Below, piece after piece: positions 1-8,965 of a stretch of 64,000 nt of DNA. The notes beneath the pieces were generated by a model. It was not told the origin of the DNA. It saw nothing but the letters and a program-made list of their open reading frames with translations, and searched no databases. The DNA comes from an uncultured Rhodocyclaceae bacterium. GTDB lineage: Bacteria > Pseudomonadota > Gammaproteobacteria > Burkholderiales > Rhodocyclaceae. Location of the stretch: NCBI GenBank assembly GCA_907163225.1, contig OU015322.1:2395001-2459000 (forward strand). Direction: 5' to 3'. A program made the position numbers and the translations under genes. How positions within the stretch are numbered: the stretch's first letter is position 1; each line of letters opens with the position of its first letter.

Positions 1-455
1 AGTACGGCATGATCAAGACCGACCACATCCTGTTCATCGCGTCCGGCGCTTTCCATCTGTCCAAGCCGTCCGACCTGATTCCCGAGTTGCAAGGCCGCTT
101 TCCGATCCGCGTCGAACTCGACTCCCTGTCGGTGGCCGATTTCGAGTGCATCCTGACCCAGACCGACGCCTGCCTGACCAAGCAGTACCAGGCGCTGCTA
201 GAAACCGAAGGGGTCCACGTTGAGTTTGCCGATGATGGTATCCGGCGCATGGCGGAAATTGCTTTCCAGGTGAATGAGCGGACGGAGAACATTGGCGCTC
301 GTCGCCTGCATACGGTTATGGAAAAGCTGCTCGAAGAGGTCTCGTTCGTCGCCGGCAAGGCGGGACTGGACAAGGTTCTGGTCAATGCTGCGTATGTCGA
401 CGAGAAACTCGGCGAAGTCGCCGCCGACGAGGATCTGTCACGCTACGTGCTGTAA
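1..455 (+). CDS. hslU: HslU, ATPase subunit of HslUV protease (3' part only)
   Basis: C-terminal about 150 residues of the HslU (ClpY) AAA+ unfoldase, which feeds substrates to the HslV peptidase in the cytoplasm. The reading frame is open from base 3, so the 5' part lies outside the window. Visible family features are the end of the large AAA+ domain ([20 protein letters not shown], the sensor-1/arginine-finger side), the sensor-2 helix [15 protein letters not shown], and the conserved C-terminal tail ending DLSRYVL, which in the family docks into HslV. The protein ends normally. hslV would be expected just upstream. No terminator is obvious before the next gene. Confidence 0.97.
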   Translation, partial: YGMIKTDHILFIASGAFHLSKPSDLIPELQGRFPIRVELDSLSVADFECILTQTDACLTKQYQALLETEGVHVEFADDGIRRMAEIAFQVNERTENIGARRLHTVMEKLLEEVSFVAGKAGLDKVLVNAAYVDEKLGEVAADEDLSRYVL

Positions 456-539
456 GACTGCGGGAAATCCCGGCTGTGCGGGCGCCGCGCGCGTCCGCAC
501 AATCCACGCTGTTGCCACCCTACATTTGAGGCCTTCCAT

Positions 540-1427
540 TTGGACGAGCAAAGCCTGAGCTTTCGCCTGCTGGCCATCCTTTTTCCGATTTTCGGGATCG
601 TCGCGGCCGGCTATTTCTACGCCCGCAAGCACAAGCCGGAAATGGCGGTCGCCAACCGGCTGAACATGGATGTCTTCGTGCCGGCGCTGGTTTTTGCCGC
701 GATGGCCGGCAAGTCCTTCGATCTCGCGGCCTATGCCCCGCTCGCGCTCGGCGGCTTTCTCGTCCTTGCGACCTGCGGCCTGCTCGCCTGGCCAATAGCC
801 CGGATGATCGGCATCCAGCCCAAGACGCTGGTGCCGCCGATGCTGTTCAACAATTCCGGCAACATCGGCCTGCCGCTTGCCGTGCTGGCCTGGGGCGAGG
901 CAGCGCTGCCGGCGGCGGTGATCCTGTTCATGGTCGAGAACACCTTGCACTTTTCCTTCGGCGCCCGTCTGCTCGACCCCAAGGCGCGCTTGCTGACCTT
1001 GTGGCGCGTGCCCGTGCTTTTGGCCGCAATTTTCGGGTTGACCGTAGCGATCCTGAAAATCCCGGTCTGGACGCCGCTGGTCATCGCCATCAAGATGCTC
1101 GGCGACGTTTCGGTGCCGCTGCTCCTCTTTTCGCTCGGCGTACGGATGACCGATGTGTCGTTCGGCGAATGGAAGCTGGCGGTGGGGAGTGCCGTGCTGC
1201 GACCACTGGCCGGCATGTTGATCGCCGCCGGTGTCATCCAGCTGCTCGGCCTGCAGGGGCGCGACGCCGCGATGCTGTTCGTCTTCGGCGCCCTGCCGCC
1301 CGCCGTGCTCAACTTCCTGTTTGCCGAGCGCTACAAGCAGGAACCGCAGCGCGTGGCGTCGATCGTGCTGATCGGCAATCTGGCGGCGCTGCTTTTCCTG
1401 CCGCTGGCGCTGGCTTACGTGCTTTGA
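540..1427 (+). CDS. AEC-family (auxin efflux carrier-like) membrane transporter
   Basis: About 295 residues, almost entirely hydrophobic, with some ten predicted membrane helices, as in the AEC/PIN-like permease family. It begins inside a helix-forming segment (LSFRLLAILFPIFGIVAAGYF). The conserved NNSGNIGLP segment around residue 100 and the C-terminal PPAVLNFLFAERY are typical AEC motifs. The substrate cannot be told from sequence. Known bacterial members move malate, other organic acids or unidentified solutes. The start used is TTG at 540. A dispersed repeat copy lies directly after the stop codon. Confidence 0.85.
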   Translation: MDEQSLSFRLLAILFPIFGIVAAGYFYARKHKPEMAVANRLNMDVFVPALVFAAMAGKSFDLAAYAPLALGGFLVLATCGLLAWPIARMIGIQPKTLVPPMLFNNSGNIGLPLAVLAWGEAALPAAVILFMVENTLHFSFGARLLDPKARLLTLWRVPVLLAAIFGLTVAILKIPVWTPLVIAIKMLGDVSVPLLLFSLGVRMTDVSFGEWKLAVGSAVLRPLAGMLIAAGVIQLLGLQGRDAAMLFVFGALPPAVLNFLFAERYKQEPQRVASIVLIGNLAALLFLPLALAYVL

Positions 1428-1428
1428 A

Positions 1429-1454
1429 TTTGGCCGTTTTTTCCGGTTGACCGT
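1429..1454 (+). repeat. Dispersed T-tract/CGGTTGACCG element, copy 1
   Basis: Intergenic copy of a recurrent element: GGCCG, a TTTTTTCC tract, then CGGTTGACCG at 1444-1453. It starts 2 nt after the AEC transporter stop and lies between convergent genes. CGGTTGACCG is nearly palindromic (CGGT-TG-ACCG). See the findings for the full set of copies. Confidence 0.75.
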
Positions 1455-1466
1455 GGCAATGCCGGT

Positions 1467-1838
1467 TTACCGGCCGTAACGATCCATCTGGCGCCGGTCG
1501 CGCTTGGTTGGCCGGCCGTGGATGTCGGCGGCAGGGTCCTGGACGAACTGCCGGCTTTCCCGCGCCGCTTCCCGGGCAGAAATGCTTTCCGGCGTTTCTT
1601 CGTAGAGCAGCCGGGCTTCCGGCGCCGGGCCGCGTTTGTCCGAGAGGGCTTTGACCGTCACTTCCCAGCGCGTTTCGCTGTTGGCGATGTCGAGCCGGTC
1701 ACCGATCTTGATCTCACGCGCCGGCTTGATGGTCGCGCCGTTGACCTTCACCTTGCCACCGCTGACGGCGTCGCTGGCCAAGGAGCGCGTCTTGAAAAAA
1801 CGCGCTGCCCATAGCCATTTATCGACGCGCAGGCTCAC
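1467..1838 (-). CDS. hslR: S4-domain RNA-binding protein, Hsp15 family
   Basis: 123 residues with an N-terminal S4 RNA-binding fold (RVDKWLWAARFFKTRSLA, then GKVKVNG around residues 27-35) and a basic, arginine-rich tail. This is the layout of Hsp15, which in E. coli binds stalled 50S subunits carrying nascent chains and helps recycle them. The start is GTG, overlapping the lysA stop by 4 bp (GTGA), so it is probably translated as the last gene of an lptM-lysA-hslR operon. Length matches the family. Confidence 0.9.
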   Translation of the reverse strand: MSLRVDKWLWAARFFKTRSLASDAVSGGKVKVNGATIKPAREIKIGDRLDIANSETRWEVTVKALSDKRGPAPEARLLYEETPESISAREAARESRQFVQDPAADIHGRPTKRDRRQMDRYGR

Positions 1839-3097
1839 TTGGGCAGGATGGACTCGCCGGCGTAAAGTTGTTCGACCGTTTCGCGCTGGCGAATGACGTG
1901 AATCTTGTCGCCATCGACCATCACTTCGACGGCGCGCGGCCGGGTGTTGTAGTTCGAGGCCATCGCCATGCCGTAGGCACCGGCCGACATCACGGCGAGC
2001 AGGTCACCAGCTTCCACGGCGAGCGGACGGTCCTGGCCAAGGAAGTCACCGGTTTCGCAGACGGGGCCGACGACGTCGTATGTGGTGCCTGAACCAGAGC
2101 GCGGAACAACCGGATTGATGTCGTGCCAGGCTTCGTAAAGCGCCGGGCGCATCAGGTCGTTCATGGCGGCGTCGATGATGGCGAAATTCTTGGCCTCGCC
2201 CTGCTTGAGGTATTCGATGCGCGTGAGCAGCAAGCCGGCGTTGCCGACCAGCCGGCGACCCGGTTCGAGCACAACCTGCAGTCCGCGCCCGGCCAGCTTG
2301 TCGAGCAGCGGGGTCAGGTAGGCTGCGACGGTCGGTTGCACTTGGTCGGCGTTGTACTTGATGCCGAGGCCGCCACCGAGGTCGAGGTGATGAATGTGGA
2401 TGCCTTCTGCGGTCAACTGGTCAATGAGGGCCAAAATGCGGTCGAGCGCCTCGACGAAAGGTGATGGGTCGAGCAGTTGCGAACCGATGTGGCAGTCGAC
2501 GCCAGCGATTTCGATGTTCGGCAAGGCCGCGGCGCGGCGGTAGAGGGGCAGCGCGTCGTCGTAGGCAACGCCGAACTTGGCACCCTTGAGGCCGGTGGAA
2601 ATGTAGGGGTGGGTTTTCGGATCGACGTTCGGATTGACGCGCAGGCTGATCGGCGCCTTCTTGCCGCACTGGCCTGCCACCTCGTTGAGGCGCTCGAGTT
2701 CGGGAATCGATTCGATGTTGAAACAGAAAATGCCGGTGTCGAGTGCCAGTTTCATCTCGGCAGCGGTCTTGCCGACGCCTGAGAAAACCACTTTTTTCGG
2801 ATCGGCACCAGCAGCCAGCACGCGCCGCAGTTCACCGCCGGAAACGATGTCGAAACCGGCGCCAAGACGGGCGAAAACGTTCAGGATGGCGAGGCTGGAA
2901 TTGGCCTTGACGGCATAGCAGACCAGCGCGCCCTTGCCGGCGGCGTGGCCGCTGAGCACGTCATGGAATTCCTGCAGCGAGGCTTCCAGGGCGGCACGGG
3001 AGTAAACATAGGCCGGTGTGCCGAACTGTTCGGCAATGGCGGGCAGGGCAACGGATTCGGCGTGCAGGACGCCGTCTTTCAGGGCAAATTGGGTCAT
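1835..3097 (-). CDS. lysA: Diaminopimelate decarboxylase
   Basis: 420-residue PLP-dependent fold-type III decarboxylase that converts meso-diaminopimelate to L-lysine, the last step of lysine synthesis. Lys64 in VCYAVKANSS is the expected PLP-binding lysine. HIGSQ, the glycine-rich DLGGGLGI phosphate-binding loop and EPGRRLVGNAG are the usual LysA motifs. GPVCETGDF carries the catalytic cysteine contributed across the dimer. The start ATG overlaps the stop of the upstream small lipoprotein gene by 4 bp (ATGA), and its own stop overlaps hslR, indicating a tightly coupled operon. Confidence 0.97.
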   Translation of the reverse strand: MTQFALKDGVLHAESVALPAIAEQFGTPAYVYSRAALEASLQEFHDVLSGHAAGKGALVCYAVKANSSLAILNVFARLGAGFDIVSGGELRRVLAAGADPKKVVFSGVGKTAAEMKLALDTGIFCFNIESIPELERLNEVAGQCGKKAPISLRVNPNVDPKTHPYISTGLKGAKFGVAYDDALPLYRRAAALPNIEIAGVDCHIGSQLLDPSPFVEALDRILALIDQLTAEGIHIHHLDLGGGLGIKYNADQVQPTVAAYLTPLLDKLAGRGLQVVLEPGRRLVGNAGLLLTRIEYLKQGEAKNFAIIDAAMNDLMRPALYEAWHDINPVVPRSGSGTTYDVVGPVCETGDFLGQDRPLAVEAGDLLAVMSAGAYGMAMASNYNTRPRAVEVMVDGDKIHVIRQRETVEQLYAGESILPK

Positions 3098-3255
3098 GGG
3101 GCTTTGGGGCTGGTGGTCGTGCTAACATCCTTGACGGCTGGTTTGGCATTGCCAAACAGCGGTTCCGGCGCAGGGCCGGTGGGCCGTTCAAGCGGGCCTC
3201 GCATGCCGCAGGCGGCAAGGCTCAGGATGATCAGTAGGGCAGCGATTCTGGACAT
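3094..3255 (-). CDS. lptM: Small LptM/YifL-type lipoprotein
   Basis: 53-codon gene. The translation starts MSRIAALLIILSLAACGMRG, a short signal peptide with a lipobox (LAAC, Cys16), followed by a proline-rich tail. It resembles YifL/LptM, the small outer-membrane lipoprotein that helps mature the LptD translocon in E. coli. The conserved CGxxGPL pattern after the lipobox and its location immediately upstream of lysA and divergent from cyaY match the usual neighbourhood. Its TGA overlaps the lysA ATG. The functional call rests on the family pattern and synteny. Confidence 0.8.
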   Translation of the reverse strand: MSRIAALLIILSLAACGMRGPLERPTGPAPEPLFGNAKPAVKDVSTTTSPKAP

Positions 3256-3296
3256 GTTCGGGGCGCTGTCAGCGAAGCACAGGATGGTAGCACACG

Positions 3297-3614
3297 ATGG
3301 ATGACAAGGAATTCAACTCACTGGCCGAGGCGGTACTGGTCAGGATTGATGCGGCACTTGAGGCTAGCGGCGCTGACGTGGATTGCCAGCTGGCGGCCGG
3401 CGGCGTGCTGGAAATCGAGTTTGACGATGGCAGCAAGATCATCGTCAATCGCCACGGCGTGGCCAAGGAAATCTGGCTGGCAGCCCGTTCGGGCGGCTTT
3501 CATTTCCGTTGGGATGGCGCCGTCTGGCGCGATACGCGTGATAGCGCCGAGTTGATGGAGAAGTTGTCGATGCTCGCCAGCCAGCAGGCCGGCGAGTCCA
3601 TCATCCTGCGCTGA
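3297..3614 (+). CDS. cyaY: CyaY, bacterial frataxin
   Basis: 105 residues with the frataxin fold: an acidic N-terminal helix (DDKEFNSLAEAVLVRIDAALE), then a beta sheet containing LEIEFDDGSKIIVNRH and the GGFHFRW segment. The family binds iron through the acidic helix/strand edge and tunes IscS-dependent iron-sulfur cluster assembly. It is divergently transcribed from lptM-lysA, a conserved arrangement in proteobacteria, and its stop directly abuts the stop of the convergent PBP1A gene. Confidence 0.93.
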   Translation: MDDKEFNSLAEAVLVRIDAALEASGADVDCQLAAGGVLEIEFDDGSKIIVNRHGVAKEIWLAARSGGFHFRWDGAVWRDTRDSAELMEKLSMLASQQAGESIILR

Positions 3615-5930
3615 TCAGTCGCTGGGCGGTGTGCTGAGGTCGGGTTCTGGGAGCGGTTCCGCTTCCTTTTCTTCCTCTTCAGGCGGTGTTTCTTTCTCCG
3701 CGTTCTCGGTGTAAACGTAACTCTTTTCCCGCCCTTCGCCACGAGGCATCAGACCCGGCGGTGCTTGCGGAAGCAGGTTTGGAACATCCTTGAGGGCGCG
3801 GTTCATGTAGCCGATCCAGATCGGCAGGGCGGCGGCGCCGCCGGTTTCCTTGTCGCCCAGTTTGCGCGGCTGGTCGAAGCCGACCCAGGCACAAGCGGCG
3901 ACGGTCATCTGATAGCCACAGAACCACGCATCGTTGTATTCGTTCGTGGTGCCAGTCTTGCCCGCCAGATCCTTCCGTTTAAGGGCAACCGAGGCCTTGG
4001 CGGCCGTTCCGTACATGGTGACGTCGCGCAGCATGGCGTCCATCATGAAGGCGTTGCGAGGATCGATGATGCGGGTGCTTTCCTCGCCGGCCTCAATTTG
4101 CGCTGACTGCGCCAGTACCTGATTTGCCCCGTCGCGTATTTCGCGTACAACGAAAGGATTGACCTTGTATCCCCCGTTGGCAAAGACGGCGTAGGCCGAC
4201 ACCATTTGCCAGGAGGTCACTGAACCGGCGCCGAGTGCCATGGTCAGATACGGCGGGTGCTTGGCGGCATCAAAACCAAAGCGCGCCGCATAGTCCTGAG
4301 CGTAACGGGTGCCGATCGATTGCAGGATGCGGATCGAGACCATGTTCTTGGATTTGGCCAGCGCCGTGCGCATTCGCATCGGGCCTTCGTATTTTCCGTC
4401 GTAATTGTGTGGCTCCCAGGCCGCGGTTCCGGTCTGGCTGGCCGGGATGACGATCGGCTCATCGGCAATCACGCTATTCGGGCTGTAGCCCTTTTCCAGT
4501 GCCGCCGAGTAAATGAACGGCTTGAAGCTGGAACCCGGCTGGCGCCATGCCTGGGTGACATGATTGAACTTGTTGCGGTTGAAATCAAAGCCGCCGACCA
4601 AGGCGCGAATTGCGCCATTTTTCGGGTCGACCGCAACAAATGCGGATTCAACTTCCGGTAGCTGGCTGATCTGCCACGCCCCCTTGTCATCCTTTTGCAG
4701 ACGAATGATGGCGCTGCGCTTCAGGCGCTTGTTGGCCGGCGCCTTCTCATCAATCATCTTGGCGGCAAATTTCATGGCGTCGCCGGACAGCGTCAAGACC
4801 TCGCCGCCCTTGCGATAGACCTTGATCTGTTTGGTGTTGACCGACAACACCAGGCCGGGAATCTGGTCGCCTGCATCGGGGATATCCTGCAGGACTTCAT
4901 CAATCGCCTCGTCCTGATCGGACTTGAAGTCCTTCATGTCTACAAAGGATTCGGCACCCCGGTAGCCGTGCCGACGGTCGTAATCCATGACCCCCTTGCG
5001 CAGGCTGATGTAAGCGGCATCCTGCTCGGCCTTGATCAGGGTGGTGTAAACCTTCATGCCGCGCGAATAAATTTCCTCTGGAAAACGCTCTGCAGTGATC
5101 TGGCGTGCCATTTCAGCAACGTATTCGGCGTGAACTGCGTATTCGACCAGTTCGCGTTTTAGCACCAGCGGCTCCTTGAGTGCAGCTTCGTGCTGTTGTG
5201 CGGAGATATAGCCCAATTCGTGCATGCGGCGCAGCACATATTGCTGACGAAGGCGGGCACGATTGGGGTTGACGACCGGATTGTAGGCAGATGGCGCCTT
5301 TGGCAGGCCGGCCAACATCGCAGATTCGGCGATGGAAATATCCTTGAGCGGCTTGCCAAAATATATCTGGGCCGCTGCAGCAAAGCCGTAGGCACGCTGG
5401 CCGAGAAAAATCTGATTGATGTACAGCTCGAAAATCTGATCCTTCGACAGATTGCTTTCAATTTTGAAAGCGAGCAGTGCCTCGTATAGTTTTCGGGTGT
5501 AAGTTTTTTCACCGGTCAGAAAGAAATTGCGGGCCACCTGTTGCGTAATTGTCGATGCGCCCTGGCGCTTGCCGCCGCCCAGCAGATTGGCGCCTGCCGC
5601 CCGGACGACACCGGTGTAATCAATGCCCCCGTGCTTGTAGAAGCGGTCGTCTTCAGCCGCCAGGATCGCCTGTTTCATGACGGAAGGAACATCCTGAATG
5701 GCCACAACAGCTCGGCGCTCTTCGCCATACTCACCGATAAGGAAGCCATCGGCAGTGTAGATGCGTAAAGGTATCTTCGGCCGATAATCCGTTAGAACCT
5801 CAAGTGAGGGCAGGTTGGGATAGGTTAGTACGAGAATGATCAGGCCCATCGCTATGCCAATTGCGACGAGACCAACGAGGAATATGACAGGGTAAAGCAC
5901 GACGCGAAGCGCCGGAGGCAATGAGGGCAC
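3615..5930 (-). CDS. mrcA: Penicillin-binding protein 1A (class A, bifunctional)
   Basis: Bifunctional peptidoglycan synthase in the inner membrane. After the start there is a membrane anchor (VVLYPVIFLVGLVAIGIAMG). The GT51 glycosyltransferase domain follows, with EDDRFYKHGGID and GASTITQQVARN. An OB-like insert and the transpeptidase domain come next, with catalytic PGSSFKPF, KSKNMVS and KTGTT. The tail is rich in Glu and Pro. I chose the GTG at 5930 because it places the anchor at the N-terminus. A longer frame reaches an ATG at 6029 and adds 33 residues unlike any usual PBP1A leader. It is divergent from pilM, the classical arrangement of this locus. Confidence 0.93.
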   Translation of the reverse strand: MPSLPPALRVVLYPVIFLVGLVAIGIAMGLIILVLTYPNLPSLEVLTDYRPKIPLRIYTADGFLIGEYGEERRAVVAIQDVPSVMKQAILAAEDDRFYKHGGIDYTGVVRAAGANLLGGGKRQGASTITQQVARNFFLTGEKTYTRKLYEALLAFKIESNLSKDQIFELYINQIFLGQRAYGFAAAAQIYFGKPLKDISIAESAMLAGLPKAPSAYNPVVNPNRARLRQQYVLRRMHELGYISAQQHEAALKEPLVLKRELVEYAVHAEYVAEMARQITAERFPEEIYSRGMKVYTTLIKAEQDAAYISLRKGVMDYDRRHGYRGAESFVDMKDFKSDQDEAIDEVLQDIPDAGDQIPGLVLSVNTKQIKVYRKGGEVLTLSGDAMKFAAKMIDEKAPANKRLKRSAIIRLQKDDKGAWQISQLPEVESAFVAVDPKNGAIRALVGGFDFNRNKFNHVTQAWRQPGSSFKPFIYSAALEKGYSPNSVIADEPIVIPASQTGTAAWEPHNYDGKYEGPMRMRTALAKSKNMVSIRILQSIGTRYAQDYAARFGFDAAKHPPYLTMALGAGSVTSWQMVSAYAVFANGGYKVNPFVVREIRDGANQVLAQSAQIEAGEESTRIIDPRNAFMMDAMLRDVTMYGTAAKASVALKRKDLAGKTGTTNEYNDAWFCGYQMTVAACAWVGFDQPRKLGDKETGGAAALPIWIGYMNRALKDVPNLLPQAPPGLMPRGEGREKSYVYTENAEKETPPEEEEKEAEPLPEPDLSTPPSD

Positions 5931-6091
5931 GGTGATCTTAAAAGACAAAATTAACGTTGCGCCGATTATACGCTGGGGCAAATCCCCGCCGTGAAATTGC
6001 TTTACACCTCCGAATGTTATTGTTAGCATCTGAAGTGAATTATTGGTTATTTTGCTAAATACGTATTCCGTAAGGACTTTTTGGGGGTCTG

Positions 6092-7177
6092 GTGGGCTTC
6101 GATATCTCAGCGTTGTTAAATCCCAAGGCGCGTTCCTTGTTCGGATTGGACATCAGTTCGTCCGCCGTCAAGATGGTTGAACTCAGTGCCAATGGGAAAG
6201 ACGGCTATCGCGTTGAGCGCTACACCATAGAGGTGTTGCCCAAGGATGCCGTATCTGATGGAAACATCGCCAACCTGGAAGGTGTGGTCGATTGCGTCAA
6301 GCGTGCCTGGAAACGGATGGGCACCTCGACTCGCAATGTTTCCATGGCACTCCCCGGCTCCGCGGTCATTACCAAGAAAATCATTGTTCCAGCTGGTTTG
6401 CGTGATGAAGAGCTTGAGGCTCAGGTCGAAACTGAGGCAAATCAATACATTCCATTTTCGATTGATGAAGTGAATCTGGATTATCAAGTGATTGGGCCGG
6501 CGCCAGCCGTCCCCGATGAGCTTGAGGTCTTGATCGCAGCCTCGAAAAAAGAGCGCGTCGAAGACCGCGTTGCAGTGGCTGACTCCGCCGGCCTGAAGGC
6601 GATTGTGGTGGATGTTGAGTCGTTTGCTGCGTTGGCGGCTTTCGAGTTAATCGAGCGTCAGTTGCCGGAAGCCGGCAAAAATCAAGTCGTTGCCCTGATC
6701 GATGCCGGTGCAAACGTGATGAACTTGACCGTGCTGCGCAATGGGCAGCAGGTCTATGCTCGTGAACAGGCTTTTGGTGGTGGGCAATTGACTCAGGATA
6801 TTGCTCGCCACTACGGCATGAATTTCGAAGATGCCGAAACGGCAAAGCGCGCGGGGAATCTCCCCGAAGGTTATGAAATCGAGTTGCTGAACCCTTTCAT
6901 GGAAAATTTGGCGCTGGAGGTCTCGCGAGCGCTGCAGTTCTTCTTCACCTCAACTCAATACAATCAGGTTGATCACATCGTTCTGGCTGGTGGGTGTGCC
7001 GTCATTCCGGGTATTGATGAGGTGGTGGCTACCCGGACACAAGTGAATACGCTGATCGCCAACCCGTTCGCCAATATGGTGCTGTCAGATCGTGTCCGGG
7101 CCAAAAGCTTGCTCGCAGACGCGTCGTCTCTGATGGTGGCCTGTGGCTTGGCGCTGAGGAGGTTTGATCCGTCATGA
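6092..7177 (+). CDS. pilM: PilM, type IV pilus inner-membrane assembly ATPase-like protein
   Basis: 361 residues with an FtsA/actin-like fold. It carries an N-terminal LFGLDISSSAVKMVEL phosphate-1 motif, a central ALIDAGANVMNLTVL segment and a C-terminal VLAGGCAVIPGID motif. PilM sits on the cytoplasmic face and binds the N-terminal peptide of PilN (here MIRINLLP in the next gene), linking the PilNO complex to the motor side of the type IV pilus. The start is GTG. It is the first gene of pilMNOPQ, each overlapping the next by 4 bp. Confidence 0.96.
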   Translation: MGFDISALLNPKARSLFGLDISSSAVKMVELSANGKDGYRVERYTIEVLPKDAVSDGNIANLEGVVDCVKRAWKRMGTSTRNVSMALPGSAVITKKIIVPAGLRDEELEAQVETEANQYIPFSIDEVNLDYQVIGPAPAVPDELEVLIAASKKERVEDRVAVADSAGLKAIVVDVESFAALAAFELIERQLPEAGKNQVVALIDAGANVMNLTVLRNGQQVYAREQAFGGGQLTQDIARHYGMNFEDAETAKRAGNLPEGYEIELLNPFMENLALEVSRALQFFFTSTQYNQVDHIVLAGGCAVIPGIDEVVATRTQVNTLIANPFANMVLSDRVRAKSLLADASSLMVACGLALRRFDPS

Positions 7178-7743
7178 TTCGTATCAACCTCCTGCCGCAT
7201 CGCGAAGAGGCGAAGAAAGCCCGGCGCGAACAATTTTTTGTATTGGCTGGCCTGGTCTCAGTTCTGGGCGCGCTGATTGTATTTGCCGTGTACACGTTCA
7301 TTGGAAGTGCAATCAGCAATCAGGATGCCTCAAATGATTTTCTCAAGAGAGAAATCGCCGTCCTTGACAAGCAACTCGACCAGATTAAGCGCCTGAAAGA
7401 ACAAACTCAGGCCTTGCTGTCGCGCAAGCAGGTTATTGAAAATCTTCAGCGTGATCGCGGAGAAACAGTTTATCTGCTTAGCGAATTGGTCAAACAGGTG
7501 CCGGAGGGTATTTACCTCAAGTCGCTAAAGCAGGATGGCTTGCGCGTGAGCATTACTGGTCACGCTCAGTCAAATGCACGTATCTCGGCACTGATGCGCA
7601 ATCTGGATGCTTCTCCTTGGCTGGAAGCGCCGCAATTGATTGAAAGTAAGGCTGTGGTGGTGAACGGACGTCGAATCAATGAATTCGGCATGAATTTCGT
7701 TCTCACTCGCGTCAAAGTGGAAGACGTGAAGGAGAAAAAATGA
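7174..7743 (+). CDS. pilN: PilN, type IV pilus alignment subcomplex protein
   Basis: 189-residue bitopic inner-membrane protein. The cytoplasmic N-terminus MIRINLLPHREE is the conserved PilM-binding peptide. A single membrane helix follows (FFVLAGLVSVLGALIVFAVY, about residues 22-41), then a coiled coil and a periplasmic ferredoxin-like domain. It forms heterodimers with PilO. The ATG overlaps the pilM stop (ATGA) and its stop overlaps pilO. Confidence 0.96.
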   Translation: MIRINLLPHREEAKKARREQFFVLAGLVSVLGALIVFAVYTFIGSAISNQDASNDFLKREIAVLDKQLDQIKRLKEQTQALLSRKQVIENLQRDRGETVYLLSELVKQVPEGIYLKSLKQDGLRVSITGHAQSNARISALMRNLDASPWLEAPQLIESKAVVVNGRRINEFGMNFVLTRVKVEDVKEKK

Positions 7744-8423
7744 TCACAAAAAATATCTCCTTGCCCAATATTGATTTTCGTTCGATAGCCGATGATTTTC
7801 GGCTGATGAACCCGAATGAACCGGGGGCATGGGCAATAGTTCCTAAGGTCACAGTCCTGATCGGGTTGTTCGCTCTGATCCTTCTTGCGGGCTGGTGGTT
7901 TGTCTGGAACGACCAATTGGCTGAGCTTGAAACCAAGCAGCGTGAAGAAGAAACGCTCAAACAGCAATATCTGGACAAGAAGCGCCAGGCTGTAAATCTG
8001 GATTTGTATATCCAGCAGCTGGCTGAAATTGATCGCTCATTTGGTGCATTGCTCAAGCAGCTGCCGGATAAATCGGAAATTGAAGCGCTGTTGATCGAGG
8101 TGAATCAGGCGGGTCTAGGTCGCGGACTGCAGTTCGAGCTGTTCAAGCCAGGGCAGGAGCAGGTCAAGGATTTCTACGCTGAGCTTCCTATTACGGTAAA
8201 AATAAATGGTAGCTATCACGATTTCGGGGCATTCGCTGCCGACATTGCCAAGCTGCCCCGCATCGTGACCTTGAACAATATTTCCATTGCGCCGGTGAAG
8301 GATGGTGGGGTTCTTTCTCTTGACGCCACAACCAAAACGTTCCGCTATCTGGATGAAGAAGAAATTGCGAAGCAGAAAAAAGCTGAGCAAGAGAAGAAAG
8401 CTGCGCAAGGAGCGAAGAAGTGA
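7740..8423 (+). CDS. pilO: PilO, type IV pilus alignment subcomplex protein
   Basis: 227 residues: a short cytoplasmic part, one membrane helix (VTVLIGLFALILLAGWWFVW, about residues 38-57), a coiled coil rich in Glu/Gln/Lys, and a periplasmic domain. It pairs with PilN and contacts PilP. The C-terminus is an unusually lysine-rich tail (KKAEQEKKAAQGAKK). Translation is coupled to both neighbours through 4-bp overlaps. Confidence 0.95.
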   Translation: MITKNISLPNIDFRSIADDFRLMNPNEPGAWAIVPKVTVLIGLFALILLAGWWFVWNDQLAELETKQREEETLKQQYLDKKRQAVNLDLYIQQLAEIDRSFGALLKQLPDKSEIEALLIEVNQAGLGRGLQFELFKPGQEQVKDFYAELPITVKINGSYHDFGAFAADIAKLPRIVTLNNISIAPVKDGGVLSLDATTKTFRYLDEEEIAKQKKAEQEKKAAQGAKK

Positions 8424-8965
8424 AACGGATATTGCTCATCGCCATGTGTGGCCTCATCGGAGCGTGCTCAGGAAGCGATCACGAAGAGCTGAAACAATGG
8501 ATGGCAGAAAACACTTCGGACATGCGCGGAAGCATTCCGAAGCTGCCTGAAGTCAAGCCCTATGAGCCTGTGCCATACGACGTTGATGGTACGGTTGACC
8601 CATTCAAGCCCAGCAAGATTGAGCCAGAGTCCAAATACAAGCAGGTCGCTGGCAAGGGTGGCGCATTCCAGCCCGATTTCGAGGCACGGGAGGTTCGCAA
8701 TAGCCTTCTTGAAAAGTATCCGGTCGAATCCTTGAAGATGATCGGCTATATGAATGTCAACAAGCGCCCAATGGCTGTTCTTCAGGTTGAAGACAAGGTC
8801 AAGCAGGTCAAGGTCGGTGACTACATGGGGCTGGATTTCGGTATGGTGACGCAGATTTCGGACACTGAAGTTCAACTGCGCGAATTGATTCAAGATTCTG
8901 CGGGTGACTGGACTGAGCGCAAGAGCTCGCTCTACCTGCAGAGCAAGGAGGGAAGCAAGAAATGA
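8420..8965 (+). CDS. pilP: PilP, type IV pilus inner-membrane lipoprotein
   Basis: 181 residues with a lipoprotein signal peptide (MKRILLIAMCGLIGACSGSD, lipobox Cys near residue 16). A disordered linker follows, then a C-terminal beta-sandwich (ESLKMIGYMNVNKRPMAVLQ). PilP connects the PilNO complex to the PilQ secretin in the periplasm. The frame overlaps both pilO and pilQ, so all five pil proteins are probably made from one transcript. Confidence 0.95.
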   Translation: MKRILLIAMCGLIGACSGSDHEELKQWMAENTSDMRGSIPKLPEVKPYEPVPYDVDGTVDPFKPSKIEPESKYKQVAGKGGAFQPDFEAREVRNSLLEKYPVESLKMIGYMNVNKRPMAVLQVEDKVKQVKVGDYMGLDFGMVTQISDTEVQLRELIQDSAGDWTERKSSLYLQSKEGSKK